Assembly: GCA_002796835.1 (NCBI GenBank)
Contig: LUGL01000099.1
Coordinates: 1 to 32,380, forward strand
Source: Elainella saxicola E1
Lineage (GTDB): Bacteria; Cyanobacteriota; Cyanobacteriia; Elainellales; Elainellaceae
Direction of reading: 5' to 3'
Length of the DNA: 32,380 nt
The position numbers and the translations under genes are program-made. Within the stretch, counting starts at the first letter, position 1. Each line of letters begins with the position of its first letter. Below the pieces are notes generated by a model. That model did not search any database. It saw only the letters and a list, made by a program, of their open reading frames with translations, and was not told the DNA's origin. Of this stretch, positions 8,043-16,930 are shown piece after piece.

Positions 8043-9053
8043 TCAGGCTTCCAATACGGAAATTTTTGCTTCAACGGGTGCACCTGATTGAAAAACTTGA
8101 CCAATGACTTCCTCAATCGGAGGATCGGTTACGATCAAATCTATCACATCTAACTTGTTTAGGAGCTGACTAATCATTTGAGTCAGTTGCTCCTGCGGCA
8201 CAATGAAGTGGGCTACGCGGCCCTCAACTTGCTTGAGCTCTCCAAACGCTTGTAATACTTGCATGGGGTGCTCTTGGGCAAGTTCGATCGTCACTTCTCG
8301 GCAGGGGGCAAAACGCTCTAACAAGCCATCTAGACTGCCATCATAAATCAATTGACCGGCATAGATGACTAAAACACGCTGGCATAAAGCAGTAATGTCC
8401 GCCATGTAGTGGCTAGTCAGTAATACGGTTGCTCCGTAGCGCTGATTGTATTCCTGCAAGAACTCACGCACGCTAACCTGAGCGTTGACATCCAGTCCGA
8501 GGGTCGGCTCATCCAAAAACAATACGCTGGGGCGGTGAATCAAGGCAGCAAGCAGCTCAGCTTTCATTCGCTCCCCTAAGGACAGCTTACGAACCGGCTG
8601 TCGTAGCTTATCGGTAAGGGTTAGCATTTCGCTGAGCTCTCCTACCCGTTGCTTGAACTCAGTCTCTGTCAAGTCATAGACCGCAGCATTGATCCGCAGA
8701 GAATCTAAGGTGGGCAAATCCCAGATAAGCTGCTGCTTCTGGCCCATCACCAGGGTAATTTTCTGGAGGAATGCTGCTTCGCGACGGAAGGGCACATGGC
8801 CTGCGACCCGGACTTGTCCTGTTGAGGGGTGAATCAGTCCAGTCAGCATCTTCAGCGTCGTAGTTTTACCTGCACCGTTAGGCCCCAGAAAACCGACCAC
8901 TTCCCCCGCTTCAATCGCAAATGAAACGGCTTGAACTGCCGAGACCGATCGATAGGTGCGCTTAAAAAAGTGTAGGAAGGTCCCGGCCAGCCCTGGTTCT
9001 TTGATAGCGACCGGATACACTTTCCCCAGGTTTTCAACCGTGATCATTGTCAT
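8043..9053 (-). CDS. ABC-2-type exporter ATP-binding protein
   Basis: ATPase of a drug- or polysaccharide-type ABC exporter, 336 aa. Walker A GPNGAGKT is at residues 57-64; the signature motif is LSLGERMK (LSxGE instead of LSGGQ, common in this branch), Walker B is VLFLDEPTLGLD, and the H-loop is in LLTSHYM. After about residue 235 there is a C-terminal extension typical of DrrA/NatA-like ATPases. AGGAT lies shortly before the ATG. No permease gene of the ABC-2 type is adjacent, so its membrane partner must be encoded elsewhere. The LOG-family gene lies 47 bases upstream in the same direction. Confidence 0.88.
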   Translation of the reverse strand: MTMITVENLGKVYPVAIKEPGLAGTFLHFFKRTYRSVSAVQAVSFAIEAGEVVGFLGPNGAGKTTTLKMLTGLIHPSTGQVRVAGHVPFRREAAFLQKITLVMGQKQQLIWDLPTLDSLRINAAVYDLTETEFKQRVGELSEMLTLTDKLRQPVRKLSLGERMKAELLAALIHRPSVLFLDEPTLGLDVNAQVSVREFLQEYNQRYGATVLLTSHYMADITALCQRVLVIYAGQLIYDGSLDGLLERFAPCREVTIELAQEHPMQVLQAFGELKQVEGRVAHFIVPQEQLTQMISQLLNKLDVIDLIVTDPPIEEVIGQVFQSGAPVEAKISVLEA

Positions 9054-9100
9054 GCTTCATCCTATGCGGCAGATCAAGGGATAGGCACCCTCCAGAAGAA

Positions 9101-10168
9101 TTACTTTTGTTCGGGATGCTTTGACTCTGGTGCATCCATGCCAAGCTGATTAATGACCCGCAACATTTGGTACAAGCGCCCTAAATCTCGCTGGTTGAAA
9201 TGCATGATCAACCTGGGTAAATGCCCGATCGACTCTCCTGCCTCTTGGGGCAAAGCAGCTGTTTTTTCAATGCGTCCTTGCACCAAAATATCGCTGAAGT
9301 TCTGGTTGAGATATTCCACATCAGCATCCGAGAGCTCTACATTCAGTCGGATCACTAACTGATCCCTGACATAGCGGCTGGAATGGAAAACCCGATAAAA
9401 ACCTGCGATCGCCTCACAGGCGACATCGACGCGATCAGTAATGGTGTAGAGATGCAGATCATCGGAACTGATTAAGCCCGGTTTAAGTAGATGTTCACGG
9501 ACATGGGTTTCCCAGCCTTCCCAATAGTCAATTCCGGGTGGATCAATCAGGACCAACGGCAGGAGATCAGATTTGCCGGTTTGCATCAAGGTCAAGCATT
9601 CAAAGGCTTCGTCTTGGGTGCCAAACCCACCAGGAAACAGAGCCAGAGCATCACTCTCCCGCAGGAAGAACAGTTTGCGAGTGAAGAAATACTTAAAGTT
9701 GATCAGCTTTGGATCGCCTTCCATGACTGGATTTGATCCTTGTTCAAAGGGAAGCTGGATGTTTAATCCAAATGATTTTTCGGCTCCTGCCCCCTCGTTG
9801 CCCGCTTGCATGATCCCCGGTCCAGCTCCTGTGATCACCATGAAGCCTTGCTGCGCAACGCACTTAGCAAAATCGGCAGCCATTTGGTATTCCAGTCGAT
9901 CGGGCGCGATGCGAGCAGAACCGAAAATTGCAATTTTGCGGACATGGCGGTATGGATAAAAAACGCGAAAAGCCCGCTCCATATCCTGCAAAGAGGCATT
10001 TAAGATTTTCCAGTCGAGCCGATCTCCTTCGACTTCAGCCATACGAATTAGCGTCATGAAAGCCTGCTGAATTAGTTCACCATGTTTGAGCGTTGGTAAC
10101 TGATTCAAAAACTCACCAATCTCGGCCTGAAGAGCTGCCAAGGAAGAGGAGGAAGGAGATAGGGCCAT
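9101..10168 (-). CDS. LOG-family protein (Rossmann-fold, lysine-decarboxylase-like)
   Basis: Member of the LOG family, which in characterised cases removes ribose phosphate from cytokinin nucleotides or other nucleoside monophosphates. The diagnostic PGGxGTxxE motif is present as FPGGFGTQDEAFE, and the nucleotide-binding loop as ITGAGPGIMQAGNEGA. At 355 aa it is much longer than the ~200-aa LOG enzymes: roughly 90 helical residues come before the fold and 90 after it, a form common in cyanobacteria. It may share a transcript with the ABC ATPase 47 bases downstream. The substrate is not known. Confidence 0.85.
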   Translation of the reverse strand: MALSPSSSSLAALQAEIGEFLNQLPTLKHGELIQQAFMTLIRMAEVEGDRLDWKILNASLQDMERAFRVFYPYRHVRKIAIFGSARIAPDRLEYQMAADFAKCVAQQGFMVITGAGPGIMQAGNEGAGAEKSFGLNIQLPFEQGSNPVMEGDPKLINFKYFFTRKLFFLRESDALALFPGGFGTQDEAFECLTLMQTGKSDLLPLVLIDPPGIDYWEGWETHVREHLLKPGLISSDDLHLYTITDRVDVACEAIAGFYRVFHSSRYVRDQLVIRLNVELSDADVEYLNQNFSDILVQGRIEKTAALPQEAGESIGHLPRLIMHFNQRDLGRLYQMLRVINQLGMDAPESKHPEQK

Positions 10169-10399
10169 GAATTTTTTGTGAATGGGCGGTAGTCTATTTT
10201 AACGAGATTTGTAGCACTTTGTTACTGAAGAGCATGGCTCTGCTTGCCTCTGCAGCCAATCAGTTCCCTGGCTGAGCCCCAAACGGAACATAAATACGCG
10301 CTGCCTTTTCTCGCCACAAAAATAGCCTCCTGTTGAGCTCTAGCATGACTAGATGCAAAAGAACATAGACAGGAGGGAGATGAGTGAGTTATATGAAGG

Positions 10400-10720
10400 T
10401 TAGAGGTATTTTTCCAGCGTAGTCGATAAGGTTGTTTTGGGAACAGCGCCTACGACCATATCGACTCGCTGCCCCCCCTTGAAGATCATTAGGGTTGGGA
10501 TACTGCGAATGCCATACTTAGTGGCTACGCTGGGATTATCATCGGTGTTCACTTTGACGACCTTGATCTTGCCGTCATATTGCTCTGAAATTTCATCGAC
10601 AACAGGTGCAACCATTCGACAAGGACCACACCAAGGGGCCCAAAAATCAACTAGTACAGGAATAGAGCTTTCAATGACTTCTTGCTCAAATGTTGCATCG
10701 GTAACTTGGGCTGCTGACAT
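10400..10720 (-). CDS. trxA: Thioredoxin
   Basis: Classical m-type thioredoxin of 106 aa, a cytoplasmic disulfide reductase for metabolic enzymes. The active site WCGPC has its cysteines at residues 31 and 34; the buried Asp25 and the cis-proline loop SIPT are in place. The full family length is present without extensions. It lies downstream of Yfr1 and guaB3, the neighbourhood known for trxA in many cyanobacteria. There are 172 bases between the Yfr1 end and the start codon, enough for an independent promoter. Confidence 0.95.
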   Translation of the reverse strand: MSAAQVTDATFEQEVIESSIPVLVDFWAPWCGPCRMVAPVVDEISEQYDGKIKVVKVNTDDNPSVATKYGIRSIPTLMIFKGGQRVDMVVGAVPKTTLSTTLEKYL

Positions 10721-10892
10721 GCCTTAAAACCCTTAAAGCGTATGTTATTTGGTCAGGATCCTAACATAGCGAAAACCTGTTCTTGCGACTACCAGCTCTA
10801 CACAATCAGATACATTTCAAGATGGATTTTGACAAATCCCGATACGCTGCTGATTTCGGCCTATTGTTAAGGAAAAAAGTTGGTCTAAAGCA

Positions 10893-10959
10893 GGAACCGC
10901 CTGAACAGTAGTCCAGGCGGAGTGTGGTGTGAGGAGTGAACGGAAACATGCGTCTCCGC
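10893..10959 (-). ncRNA. yfr1: Yfr1 small regulatory RNA
   Basis: The signature unpaired 11-mer ACTCCTCACAC of Yfr1 lies on the minus strand at 10927-10937. It is flanked by the two expected hairpins: a 5' stem CGGAGAC/GTTTCCG (10941-10958, loop GCAT) and a GC-rich 3' stem CCGCCTG/CAGGCGG (10897-10920) that should act as terminator, followed by TTCC rather than a long U-run. Yfr1 is known from nearly all cyanobacterial lineages, often in the guaB-trxA spacer as here; it represses outer-membrane protein mRNAs by antisense pairing of the core. Ends are inferred from the -10 box and the hairpin. Confidence 0.92.
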
Positions 10960-10966
10960 TTCTTCC

Positions 10967-10972
10967 ATTGTA
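10967..10972 (-). promoter_or_regulatory. -10 box of yfr1
   Basis: TACAAT on the minus strand lies 7 bases before the first G of the Yfr1 5' hairpin, as expected for a sigma-70-type -10 element. No clear TTGACA lies 17 bases further upstream. A direct repeat AGAACTAG (10979-10986 and 10993-11000 on the plus strand) occupies the -20 to -40 region instead. Confidence 0.55.
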
Positions 10973-11050
10973 AGCGACAGAACTAGGTTTTTAGAACTAG
11001 TCGTCTGGCTGAACTGAAATAAACTTATATAAAGCGCTTGACAGTTGCTA

Positions 11051-12214
11051 CTACTTGCCCATCCCGAGTTGCTGTGCCTTCTGGTAGACCTTGCCTTCTG
11101 TCAATAGAGAAGGGGCAATTACTACTTCTACCTGCTGCATTTCTCGAATATCTTTCGCCCCTAAAGTTCCCATACTCGTTTTCAATGCTCCCAGTAAGTT
11201 ATGGGTGCCATCATCAAGCTGAGCTGGCCCTCGGAGAATTTGCTCTAGCGTACCCGTTGTGCCAACTCGAATCCTGGTGCCACGGGGTAAAACCGGACTA
11301 GGTGTAGCCATTCCCCAGTGGTATCCCCGTCCAGGTGCTTCAGCAGCTCTAGCGAAAGGAGAACCAATCATAACGCCATCGGCACCGCAGGCAATACATT
11401 TACAGATATCGCCACCCGTAATTAGGCCGCCATCAGCAATCACGGGCACGTATTTACCAGTTTCCCGATGAAAATCATCCCGAGCTGCAGCGCAATCTGC
11501 TACTGCCGTTGCTTGAGGAATCCCTACTCCTAAGACGCCACGGGAAGTACAGGCTGCACCTGGACCAATTCCTACTAGTACTGCCGCAGCACCTGCCTTC
11601 ATCAAGTTGAGCGTGACTTCGTAGGTAACACAGTTACCCAAGATGACCGGCATGGGCATGGTTTGACAAAATTCGGCCAAGTCCAACGGCGTTACAGATT
11701 CTGGCGAAAGATGGGCAGTTGAGACCACGGTTGCTTGAATGAAGAAGAGGTCTGCTCCCGCTTTTGCTACCGTTTCACCGTACTTGACTGCACCCGCAGG
11801 GGTTGAACTCACCGCTGCAATGCCACCCTGCTGCTTGATTTCCTGGATGCGCTGTTCGATCAGCTCAGGTTTAACGGGTGAAGCATAAAGTTCCTGCATC
11901 AATGGCACAAACTCGGTCTTATCAACTGAGGCGATCCGATCGAGAATTGGATTTGGATCTTCATAGCGAGTTTGAATTCCTTCCAGATTGAGTACCCCAA
12001 GCGCCCCCAGTTGGGATAGCAAAACAGCCATCTTGACATCCACAACCCCATCCATCGCGCTAGCAATGATCGGGATTTCGCGATCGATCCCACCAATTTG
12101 CCAACCTGTATCTGCTAAGCTCGGATCTAAGGTTCTGGGTCCGGGCACTAGCGCAATTTCATCAATCCCGTAAGCTCTGCGGGCTGCTTTACCCCTGCCA
12201 ATTTGAATTTCCAC
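11051..12214 (-). CDS. guaB3: GuaB3-family IMP dehydrogenase-related protein
   Basis: TIM-barrel enzyme of the IMPDH/GMPR superfamily without the CBS domains, as in cyanobacterial and actinobacterial GuaB3; it should act in guanine nucleotide synthesis. The catalytic loop [11 protein letters not shown] carries the nucleophilic cysteine, and the IMP-phosphate site is in [15 protein letters not shown] and [12 protein letters not shown]. The longest frame starts with a GTG at 12221-12223, but AAGG lies 9 bases before the GTG at 12212-12214, and that start gives [16 protein letters not shown], the usual family N-terminus. It yields 387 residues. It is followed by Yfr1 and trxA. Confidence 0.9.
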   Translation of the reverse strand: MEIQIGRGKAARRAYGIDEIALVPGPRTLDPSLADTGWQIGGIDREIPIIASAMDGVVDVKMAVLLSQLGALGVLNLEGIQTRYEDPNPILDRIASVDKTEFVPLMQELYASPVKPELIEQRIQEIKQQGGIAAVSSTPAGAVKYGETVAKAGADLFFIQATVVSTAHLSPESVTPLDLAEFCQTMPMPVILGNCVTYEVTLNLMKAGAAAVLVGIGPGAACTSRGVLGVGIPQATAVADCAAARDDFHRETGKYVPVIADGGLITGGDICKCIACGADGVMIGSPFARAAEAPGRGYHWGMATPSPVLPRGTRIRVGTTGTLEQILRGPAQLDDGTHNLLGALKTSMGTLGAKDIREMQQVEVVIAPSLLTEGKVYQKAQQLGMGK

Positions 12215-12312
12215 GCTCTTCACCCTTGTTTAAGACTTATTAAAGCTAGACTACCAAATCTAGGAAAGAACTTGGGTTGAGAACCTAAAAAGTATGTACA
12301 GGTTTTTTAGAT

Positions 12313-12334
12313 TTCTGTATTTGAAGATACAGAA
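12313..12334 (-). terminator. Hairpin downstream of hemW
   Basis: TTCTGTAT, loop TTGAAG, ATACAGAA form a perfect 8-bp stem that begins 9 bases beyond the hemW stop codon. No U-tract follows on the minus strand, so it may be a weak terminator or an mRNA 3'-end stabiliser. Confidence 0.45.
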
Positions 12335-12342
12335 CCTTGAAC

Positions 12343-13629
12343 TCACGATTTTGCTGAAACCTCAGAGGTCATTCGTGAAGACAACACATTAAATAGATCG
12401 GCCAGGATAACGTTTGAAACCAGGAAGCCTGCCGGATCGGTCAAGTGGATGCGATGTTCTGCGGTGACTTCGATCGGCCAACCAGACAAGGGCTGATGAT
12501 ATCGATCTAGCTGTGCTACCCAGCCTTTTGTGGCATAGGGCTTCAAGCTGAGCAAAATCTGCTGAACTGAGGCAAGACCAAAGGTTTCTGCGAGTTCCCC
12601 CAAGTTTAGTCCTTCTGATAGGCGCAACCCTAACATCAGCGTATCAAGGAGTTGTTCGTCGGGAGGAGTGATCGGCCAGTCAATTTGTTTCGACGCAGCA
12701 AACTGTTGCACCCAGTCGTAATATGCTTGCCGTTTGCGGGGGCGGGTGAAGCGTTGGCCATTCACATAACTCGCCGCTCCCATGCCAAAACCGTAATAGG
12801 GGCAATTTTCCCAATACACTCGGTTATGCCGACATTGATAGCCCGGTTTGGCATAGTTCGATATTTCATAATGCTGGTAGCCCGCTTGGGTCAAAACCTG
12901 CTGGGCCATCTGGTACATTTCTACCGTGGCTGTCTCCGTTGGAAGAGGACTTATCCCTGGTTGATACCATCGATCGAAGGCAGTTCCCGCTTCAACTGTC
13001 AAATCATAAACGGACACATGGGTAGGGTCCAGTTGCAGGACAGCTTGCAGAGACGCTTGCCAATGATCGATCGTCTGATGGGGTAGACCAGAAATCAAAT
13101 CAAGGCTGAAGTTGGTTACTCCGCATTGATGCAACAAAGCCACCGCTGTTGCAATATCTTCTGGGGTATGGGTGCGACCACAAGCTTGCAGCAGCTCAGT
13201 TTGAAATGCCTGTGCGCCCAAACTGACCCGATTCACGCCTGCTGCCACATAGCCTTTTAGCCGATCGCGATCGAATGTGTCTGGGTCCATTTCCATTGAG
13301 ATCTCCGCATTTGGGGCAATGCCAAATTGGCGATCGAGCACTTGCAACACTTGAGCGAGCTGGGGTGCGGTCAGTAAAGACGGTGTGCCACCTCCGAAAA
13401 ATACAGTTTGTAGCGGTTGAGGGACTGCATCAGTTGAACTGGATGTGATTGTGGCAGCAGTCTGGATTTCTTGACGGAGAATGGTGACATATTCGGCAAT
13501 TGTGCCAAAGCCTGCCTCAGGATTCTGACGGGCAAGGGGTGGACGATCGCCTACTACAGAAATTGGAAAATCGCAGTAAAAGCAACGCCGCCGACAGAAG
13601 GGGATGTGAATATAGGCAGCACTCGGCAT
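12343..13629 (-). CDS. hemW: HemW-like radical SAM heme chaperone
   Basis: Radical SAM protein of the HemN/HemW family, 428 aa. The start is YIHIPFC and the cluster motif CxxxCxxC is at Cys12, Cys16 and Cys19 (CRRRCFYC). GGGTPSLL binds SAM, and LDLISGLPHQT and the NYAKPGYQCRHNRVYW segment are typical of HemW. HemW differs from the coproporphyrinogen dehydrogenase HemN in lacking the fourth upstream cysteine arrangement and acts as a heme-trafficking protein; older annotation calls it oxygen-independent coproporphyrinogen oxidase. The gene lies 119 bases or more upstream of guaB3 in the same direction. Confidence 0.88.
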   Translation of the reverse strand: MPSAAYIHIPFCRRRCFYCDFPISVVGDRPPLARQNPEAGFGTIAEYVTILRQEIQTAATITSSSTDAVPQPLQTVFFGGGTPSLLTAPQLAQVLQVLDRQFGIAPNAEISMEMDPDTFDRDRLKGYVAAGVNRVSLGAQAFQTELLQACGRTHTPEDIATAVALLHQCGVTNFSLDLISGLPHQTIDHWQASLQAVLQLDPTHVSVYDLTVEAGTAFDRWYQPGISPLPTETATVEMYQMAQQVLTQAGYQHYEISNYAKPGYQCRHNRVYWENCPYYGFGMGAASYVNGQRFTRPRKRQAYYDWVQQFAASKQIDWPITPPDEQLLDTLMLGLRLSEGLNLGELAETFGLASVQQILLSLKPYATKGWVAQLDRYHQPLSGWPIEVTAEHRIHLTDPAGFLVSNVILADLFNVLSSRMTSEVSAKS

Positions 13630-13890
13630 TGGGCAAAACGAACCTGACTCATTCAGGCAAAGGAAAGGAAAGGAAACAAAGGAATCGCGATTCTCTTATA
13701 AAGCTACTAAATCGCGACAATCTTCATCGGATGGGAGAAGGATATAATGAGGCTGAGCCGATCGCACTGCTGAGTCGGGCTTTATGCCTTATTTTTGCCT
13801 TTATTCTTTCATTTTGATTGATGAAGTCTCGCTCGGCATGGATCTCGATCCCGATCTGGGATTGCTCCCACTTCAACTTGGGTTCAAGTC

Positions 13891-14970
13891 ATGCTAGATG
13901 TCCTTATTGTCTTTTCATTCATCTTAGCAGGGGCAGGAATCGGCTTTTACAGCGTCGATTTTCTGCCAACTGAGGCGCTGGAACAGGTCACAAATTTAGA
14001 AGGCCTGAGTTTTGTAACCGGCGGTTTTGGGGCGCTGATTGGGCTGGTACTGGGTCTGGTGGCCCAAACTGCCTACCGTCGCGTTGAGCGCCAAGTTCGT
14101 GAGATGCCGGTCGATATGTTGTTGAGTCGATCGGTCGGTCTGGTCTTGGGTTTGCTGGTTGCCAACTTAATGCTAGCCCCAATTTTTTTGTTACCGATCC
14201 CACGGGAGTTTGCCTTTATCAAACCCTTAGCGGCAGTGCTTGGGAGTGTCATGTTTGCCTTTTCGGGGGTCACATTGGCGGACACCCATGGACGAGCCTT
14301 GTTACGGCTGATTAATCCCAATAGCGTTGAAACAATGTTGGTGGCAGAAGGGATGCTCAAACCTGCCCCTACCAAAGTGCTCGATACGAGCTGCATCATT
14401 GATGGGCGCGTTGAAGACCTGTTGCGAACTGGCTTTCTAGAGGGGCAAATTTTGGTACCCCAGTTTGTATTGCAGGAGTTGCAGCGCATTGCTGATGCTT
14501 CGAATGATCAAAAGCGGGCTAGGGGTCGGCGTGGACTGGATATCCTGAACCAGATTCAAGAAGCGTTTCCAGACCGGATTACGATTCATCCGGCTGATTA
14601 TGAAGACATCGCGACGGTTGACGCTAAGCTGGTACGGCTGGCTCAGGAAATTAACGCCACGCTTCTGACCAATGACTACAACTTGAACAAAGTGGCCAGT
14701 CTGCAAAAAGTAACGGTGCTCAACATCAACGATTTGGCTCAGTCGATGCGTCCCGCTTATTTACCAGGCGACAGTATCGATCTGAAGATTCTCAAGCAGG
14801 GCAAAGAACCGGATCAGGGAGTGGGCTACTTAGACGATGGCACGATGGTAGTGGTAGAAGGCGGTGGCCAATATATTGGGGATGAAGTCGTTGTGATTGT
14901 GACTGGAGCCCTGCAAACCTCGGCAGGACGCATGATTTTCGGTCGTCCAGAGGCTTCTGTGATCGCCTGA
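13891..14970 (+). CDS. Membrane-anchored PIN/TRAM-domain protein (YacL-like)
   Basis: Probable membrane-tethered ribonuclease-fold protein of 359 aa. About four hydrophobic segments span residues 1-140 (around 4-22, 41-62, 83-105 and 110-130). A PIN domain follows with its acidic residues in LDTSCIIDGRVED (near 168-180), LVPQFVLQELQRIAD and LLTNDYNLNKVA. A C-terminal TRAM domain (about 290-350) starts at LPGDSIDLKILKQG. This order is that of the YacL family found in firmicutes and cyanobacteria, whose cellular target is unclear. The start has no strong ribosome binding site. Confidence 0.88.
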   Translation: MLDVLIVFSFILAGAGIGFYSVDFLPTEALEQVTNLEGLSFVTGGFGALIGLVLGLVAQTAYRRVERQVREMPVDMLLSRSVGLVLGLLVANLMLAPIFLLPIPREFAFIKPLAAVLGSVMFAFSGVTLADTHGRALLRLINPNSVETMLVAEGMLKPAPTKVLDTSCIIDGRVEDLLRTGFLEGQILVPQFVLQELQRIADASNDQKRARGRRGLDILNQIQEAFPDRITIHPADYEDIATVDAKLVRLAQEINATLLTNDYNLNKVASLQKVTVLNINDLAQSMRPAYLPGDSIDLKILKQGKEPDQGVGYLDDGTMVVVEGGGQYIGDEVVVIVTGALQTSAGRMIFGRPEASVIA

Positions 14971-14983
14971 ATCAGCCACACGC

Positions 14984-15008
14984 AAAAAGAGGGCGCTTTG
15001 GCCCCCTT
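14984..15008 (-). terminator. Rho-independent terminator of the sigma-factor gene
   Basis: On the minus strand AAGGGGGC, loop CAAAGC, GCCCTCTT fold into an 8-bp stem with a single mismatch, followed by TTT as part of a five-T run. It begins 36 bases past the sigma-factor stop. On the plus strand the same hairpin could also end the PIN/TRAM transcript, but there the U-tract is poor. Confidence 0.75.
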
Positions 15009-15043
15009 GAAGCTTCTATCTCAATTAGTTGGCGCTCAAGAAT

Positions 15044-16000
15044 CTAGCTGGCCAGATACTCTCGAATATCGGCTCGACGCTTCCGTAATTTTGTGAGTGC
15101 TTCTCGCTCGATCTGGCGAACCCGTTCCCGGCTGATGTTGAGCCGATCGCCAATCTTAGCCAGCGTTAACGATTGCCCATCCTCTAAGCCAAAGCGGAGG
15201 GATAACACTTCTCGCTGCTGGGGCGTCAGGTCTGCCATGAGTTGCTCTAGCTCGCCTCGCAATGCGGATTGAGCCGCAAAATCTTCGGGAGAAGGACCTG
15301 TATCTTCCAACAATTCACCCAGTTCCGTGTCTTGATTGTCACCCACGCGCAAATCTAACGAGAGGGGTTGGCGGGCGCGCTCCAGATATTCCCGCACCTG
15401 CCTTGGGGTCAAATCTAGTTCTGCGGCTAACTCAGTTGCAGTGGCCGCTCGTCCCAATTGCTGGGCTAACTGGCGCTGAGCCTTCTTGATCTTGTTGAGC
15501 TTCTCGGTAATGTGGATCGGCAGTCGAATCGTCCGCCCTTTTTCTGCAATCGCCCGCGTAATGGCCTGACGGATCCACCAGTAAGCATAGGTCGAGAAGC
15601 GATAGCCTTTGGTGGGATCAAACTTCTCAACGCCACGCTGCATGCCGATCGTCCCTTCTTGGATCAAATCCAGCAGGTCAACGTTGCGCTTGATATATTT
15701 CTTCGCGACTGAAACTACAAGGCGTAAGTTAGCCTCCACCATTTTACGTTTTGCATACTCACCTTCTGTGATCGCCTGCCGCAGTTCCAATACAGAGATT
15801 TGGGCCTGCTTTGCCCATTCTTCCAAATGGGGTTCCTGCCCTGTGGTAGCAACGATCGTCTCTCGCAATTCATTCAACATTGCCAAGCGCTGCACCTGCT
15901 TTCCGAACAAAATTTCCTGTTCATGAGTTAGCAGGGGCACTCGACCGATCTCTCTGAGATAAGCACGCACCATATCAGCGGAGGAAGGAGTCGTATTCAT
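15044..16000 (-). CDS. RNA polymerase sigma factor, group 2 (RpoD-like, SigD-type)
   Basis: Primary-like alternative sigma factor of 318 aa. Region 1.2 starts at residue ~9 ([21 protein letters not shown]). Region 2 carries the -10-recognition helix [20 protein letters not shown], region 3 the [15 protein letters not shown] segment, and region 4 the helix-turn-helix [22 protein letters not shown]. There is no long N-terminal region 1.1 as in the main sigma factor, so this is a group 2 member. The N-terminus resembles cyanobacterial SigD more than SigB or SigC, but I rate that assignment at about 0.5. Group 2 factors in cyanobacteria respond to light, stress and nutrient state. A good terminator follows. 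Confidence 0.92.
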   Translation of the reverse strand: MNTTPSSADMVRAYLREIGRVPLLTHEQEILFGKQVQRLAMLNELRETIVATTGQEPHLEEWAKQAQISVLELRQAITEGEYAKRKMVEANLRLVVSVAKKYIKRNVDLLDLIQEGTIGMQRGVEKFDPTKGYRFSTYAYWWIRQAITRAIAEKGRTIRLPIHITEKLNKIKKAQRQLAQQLGRAATATELAAELDLTPRQVREYLERARQPLSLDLRVGDNQDTELGELLEDTGPSPEDFAAQSALRGELEQLMADLTPQQREVLSLRFGLEDGQSLTLAKIGDRLNISRERVRQIEREALTKLRKRRADIREYLAS

Positions 16001-16930
16001 AGCGCCAGATCCAAAATGATAGAAGAGCAGTTTAGAACATTTGTACTAGTTTGAAAAGTGCTGATCTTTAAGATTTAGCATCAAAACAACAAGGTACAGA
16101 CTGAACTTGGAGAGAACATTGCTTAGTCTGCTTGCACCTTCAGCATTGGTGAAAAATCTTTGCGATCAGTAGGCATCTGCACCCAACTTCTCAATTCAGT
16201 AAATCCCTTAAGAGTCAAATTCAAACTGGCAACGCAGGGAATAGTTCCTTAAGACGTAAACCAGCGAAGGATTGATTCATCGATCCCACTAAATGGTCAA
16301 CGTCATTTGCCAGTTAAACAGGGGGGAGGAGGCTTGCGATTCAGGCAGTACCGCCCATATTGCAATCTGTTCGATCACATAGGCTCGAACGAACGATTTG
16401 CTCAGCTGCTAAAAAAACAGAAAGGCAAAAGGTTCAGCTCTCTCATTTAAACTTCTCCTAAGTTTCAACTCAGCGAAAGCCGCCGAAATGACTTTGCATT
16501 TCTTAGAATTGTAACATTTTTTAATGAAGTTATCGCATTGGCTGAAGTCCAACATGCGTCCATCCACGTCTCAGCTGTAGCTCTAGAATACTGGGTGGCT
16601 CCAATCTGCGAATGCATCCTGAGGAACAAAATGCCAGTTTTTTGCGGATCCTAGCTTCTGCCTCATGGGTGATTAACTTTTAATTTTTTTAATATTTGGC
16701 TGTAAATGATTTAGCAACTGCTGCGATCGACTCATAACCCCCCGGGCCATCCTGAGTCCAGAACCACCTGAATCATGAAGCAAGCCAAAAAGCCCACCCT
16801 CTAAACCACGGTTGAATAGACGGATCGACATGGCGATCGAATCACTCAGACTCAGAAGGGCAGGCTATATGGTTGAATTGGCAGGCTATACAGACCAGTG
16901 AGCGATACAGACCAGTAAGGCGGTTCAGCC
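16001..16930. other. 930-base gene-free region between sigma factor and trpS
   Basis: No frame with a usable start and ribosome binding site is visible on either strand. A purine block at 16321-16332 precedes a TTG-started 38-codon frame, but the spacing of one base is wrong for initiation. The region must hold the sigma-factor promoter(s) and may give a long 5' leader. Short direct repeats occur at its right end next to trpS. No tRNA, 6S or tmRNA pattern was recognised. Confidence 0.5.
16860..16916. repeat. Interleaved short direct repeats beside trpS
   Basis: GCAGGCTATA occurs at 16860-16869 and 16881-16890 (21-base period), and ATACAGACCAGT at 16888-16899 and 16905-16916 (17-base period). 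The block ends 14 bases beyond the trpS stop. The function is unknown; slippage or a protein-binding array are both possible. Confidence 0.6.

Noticed and set aside
7904-8116. 70-codon leftward frame overlapping the ABC ATPase end
   Set aside because: It overlaps the well supported ATPase in another frame, is Lys/Phe-rich without family features, and lacks a good start.
9153-10003. Several rightward frames opposite the LOG-family gene
   Set aside because: Antisense shadows without starts or family features.
13500-13817. 105-codon rightward frame between hemW and the PIN/TRAM gene
   Set aside because: Half of it is antisense to hemW, and the rest is charged low-quality sequence.
16323-16450. 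TTG-started 38-codon frame after GGGAGGAGG
   Set aside because: The purine block is only one base from the start codon, and the peptide shows no features.
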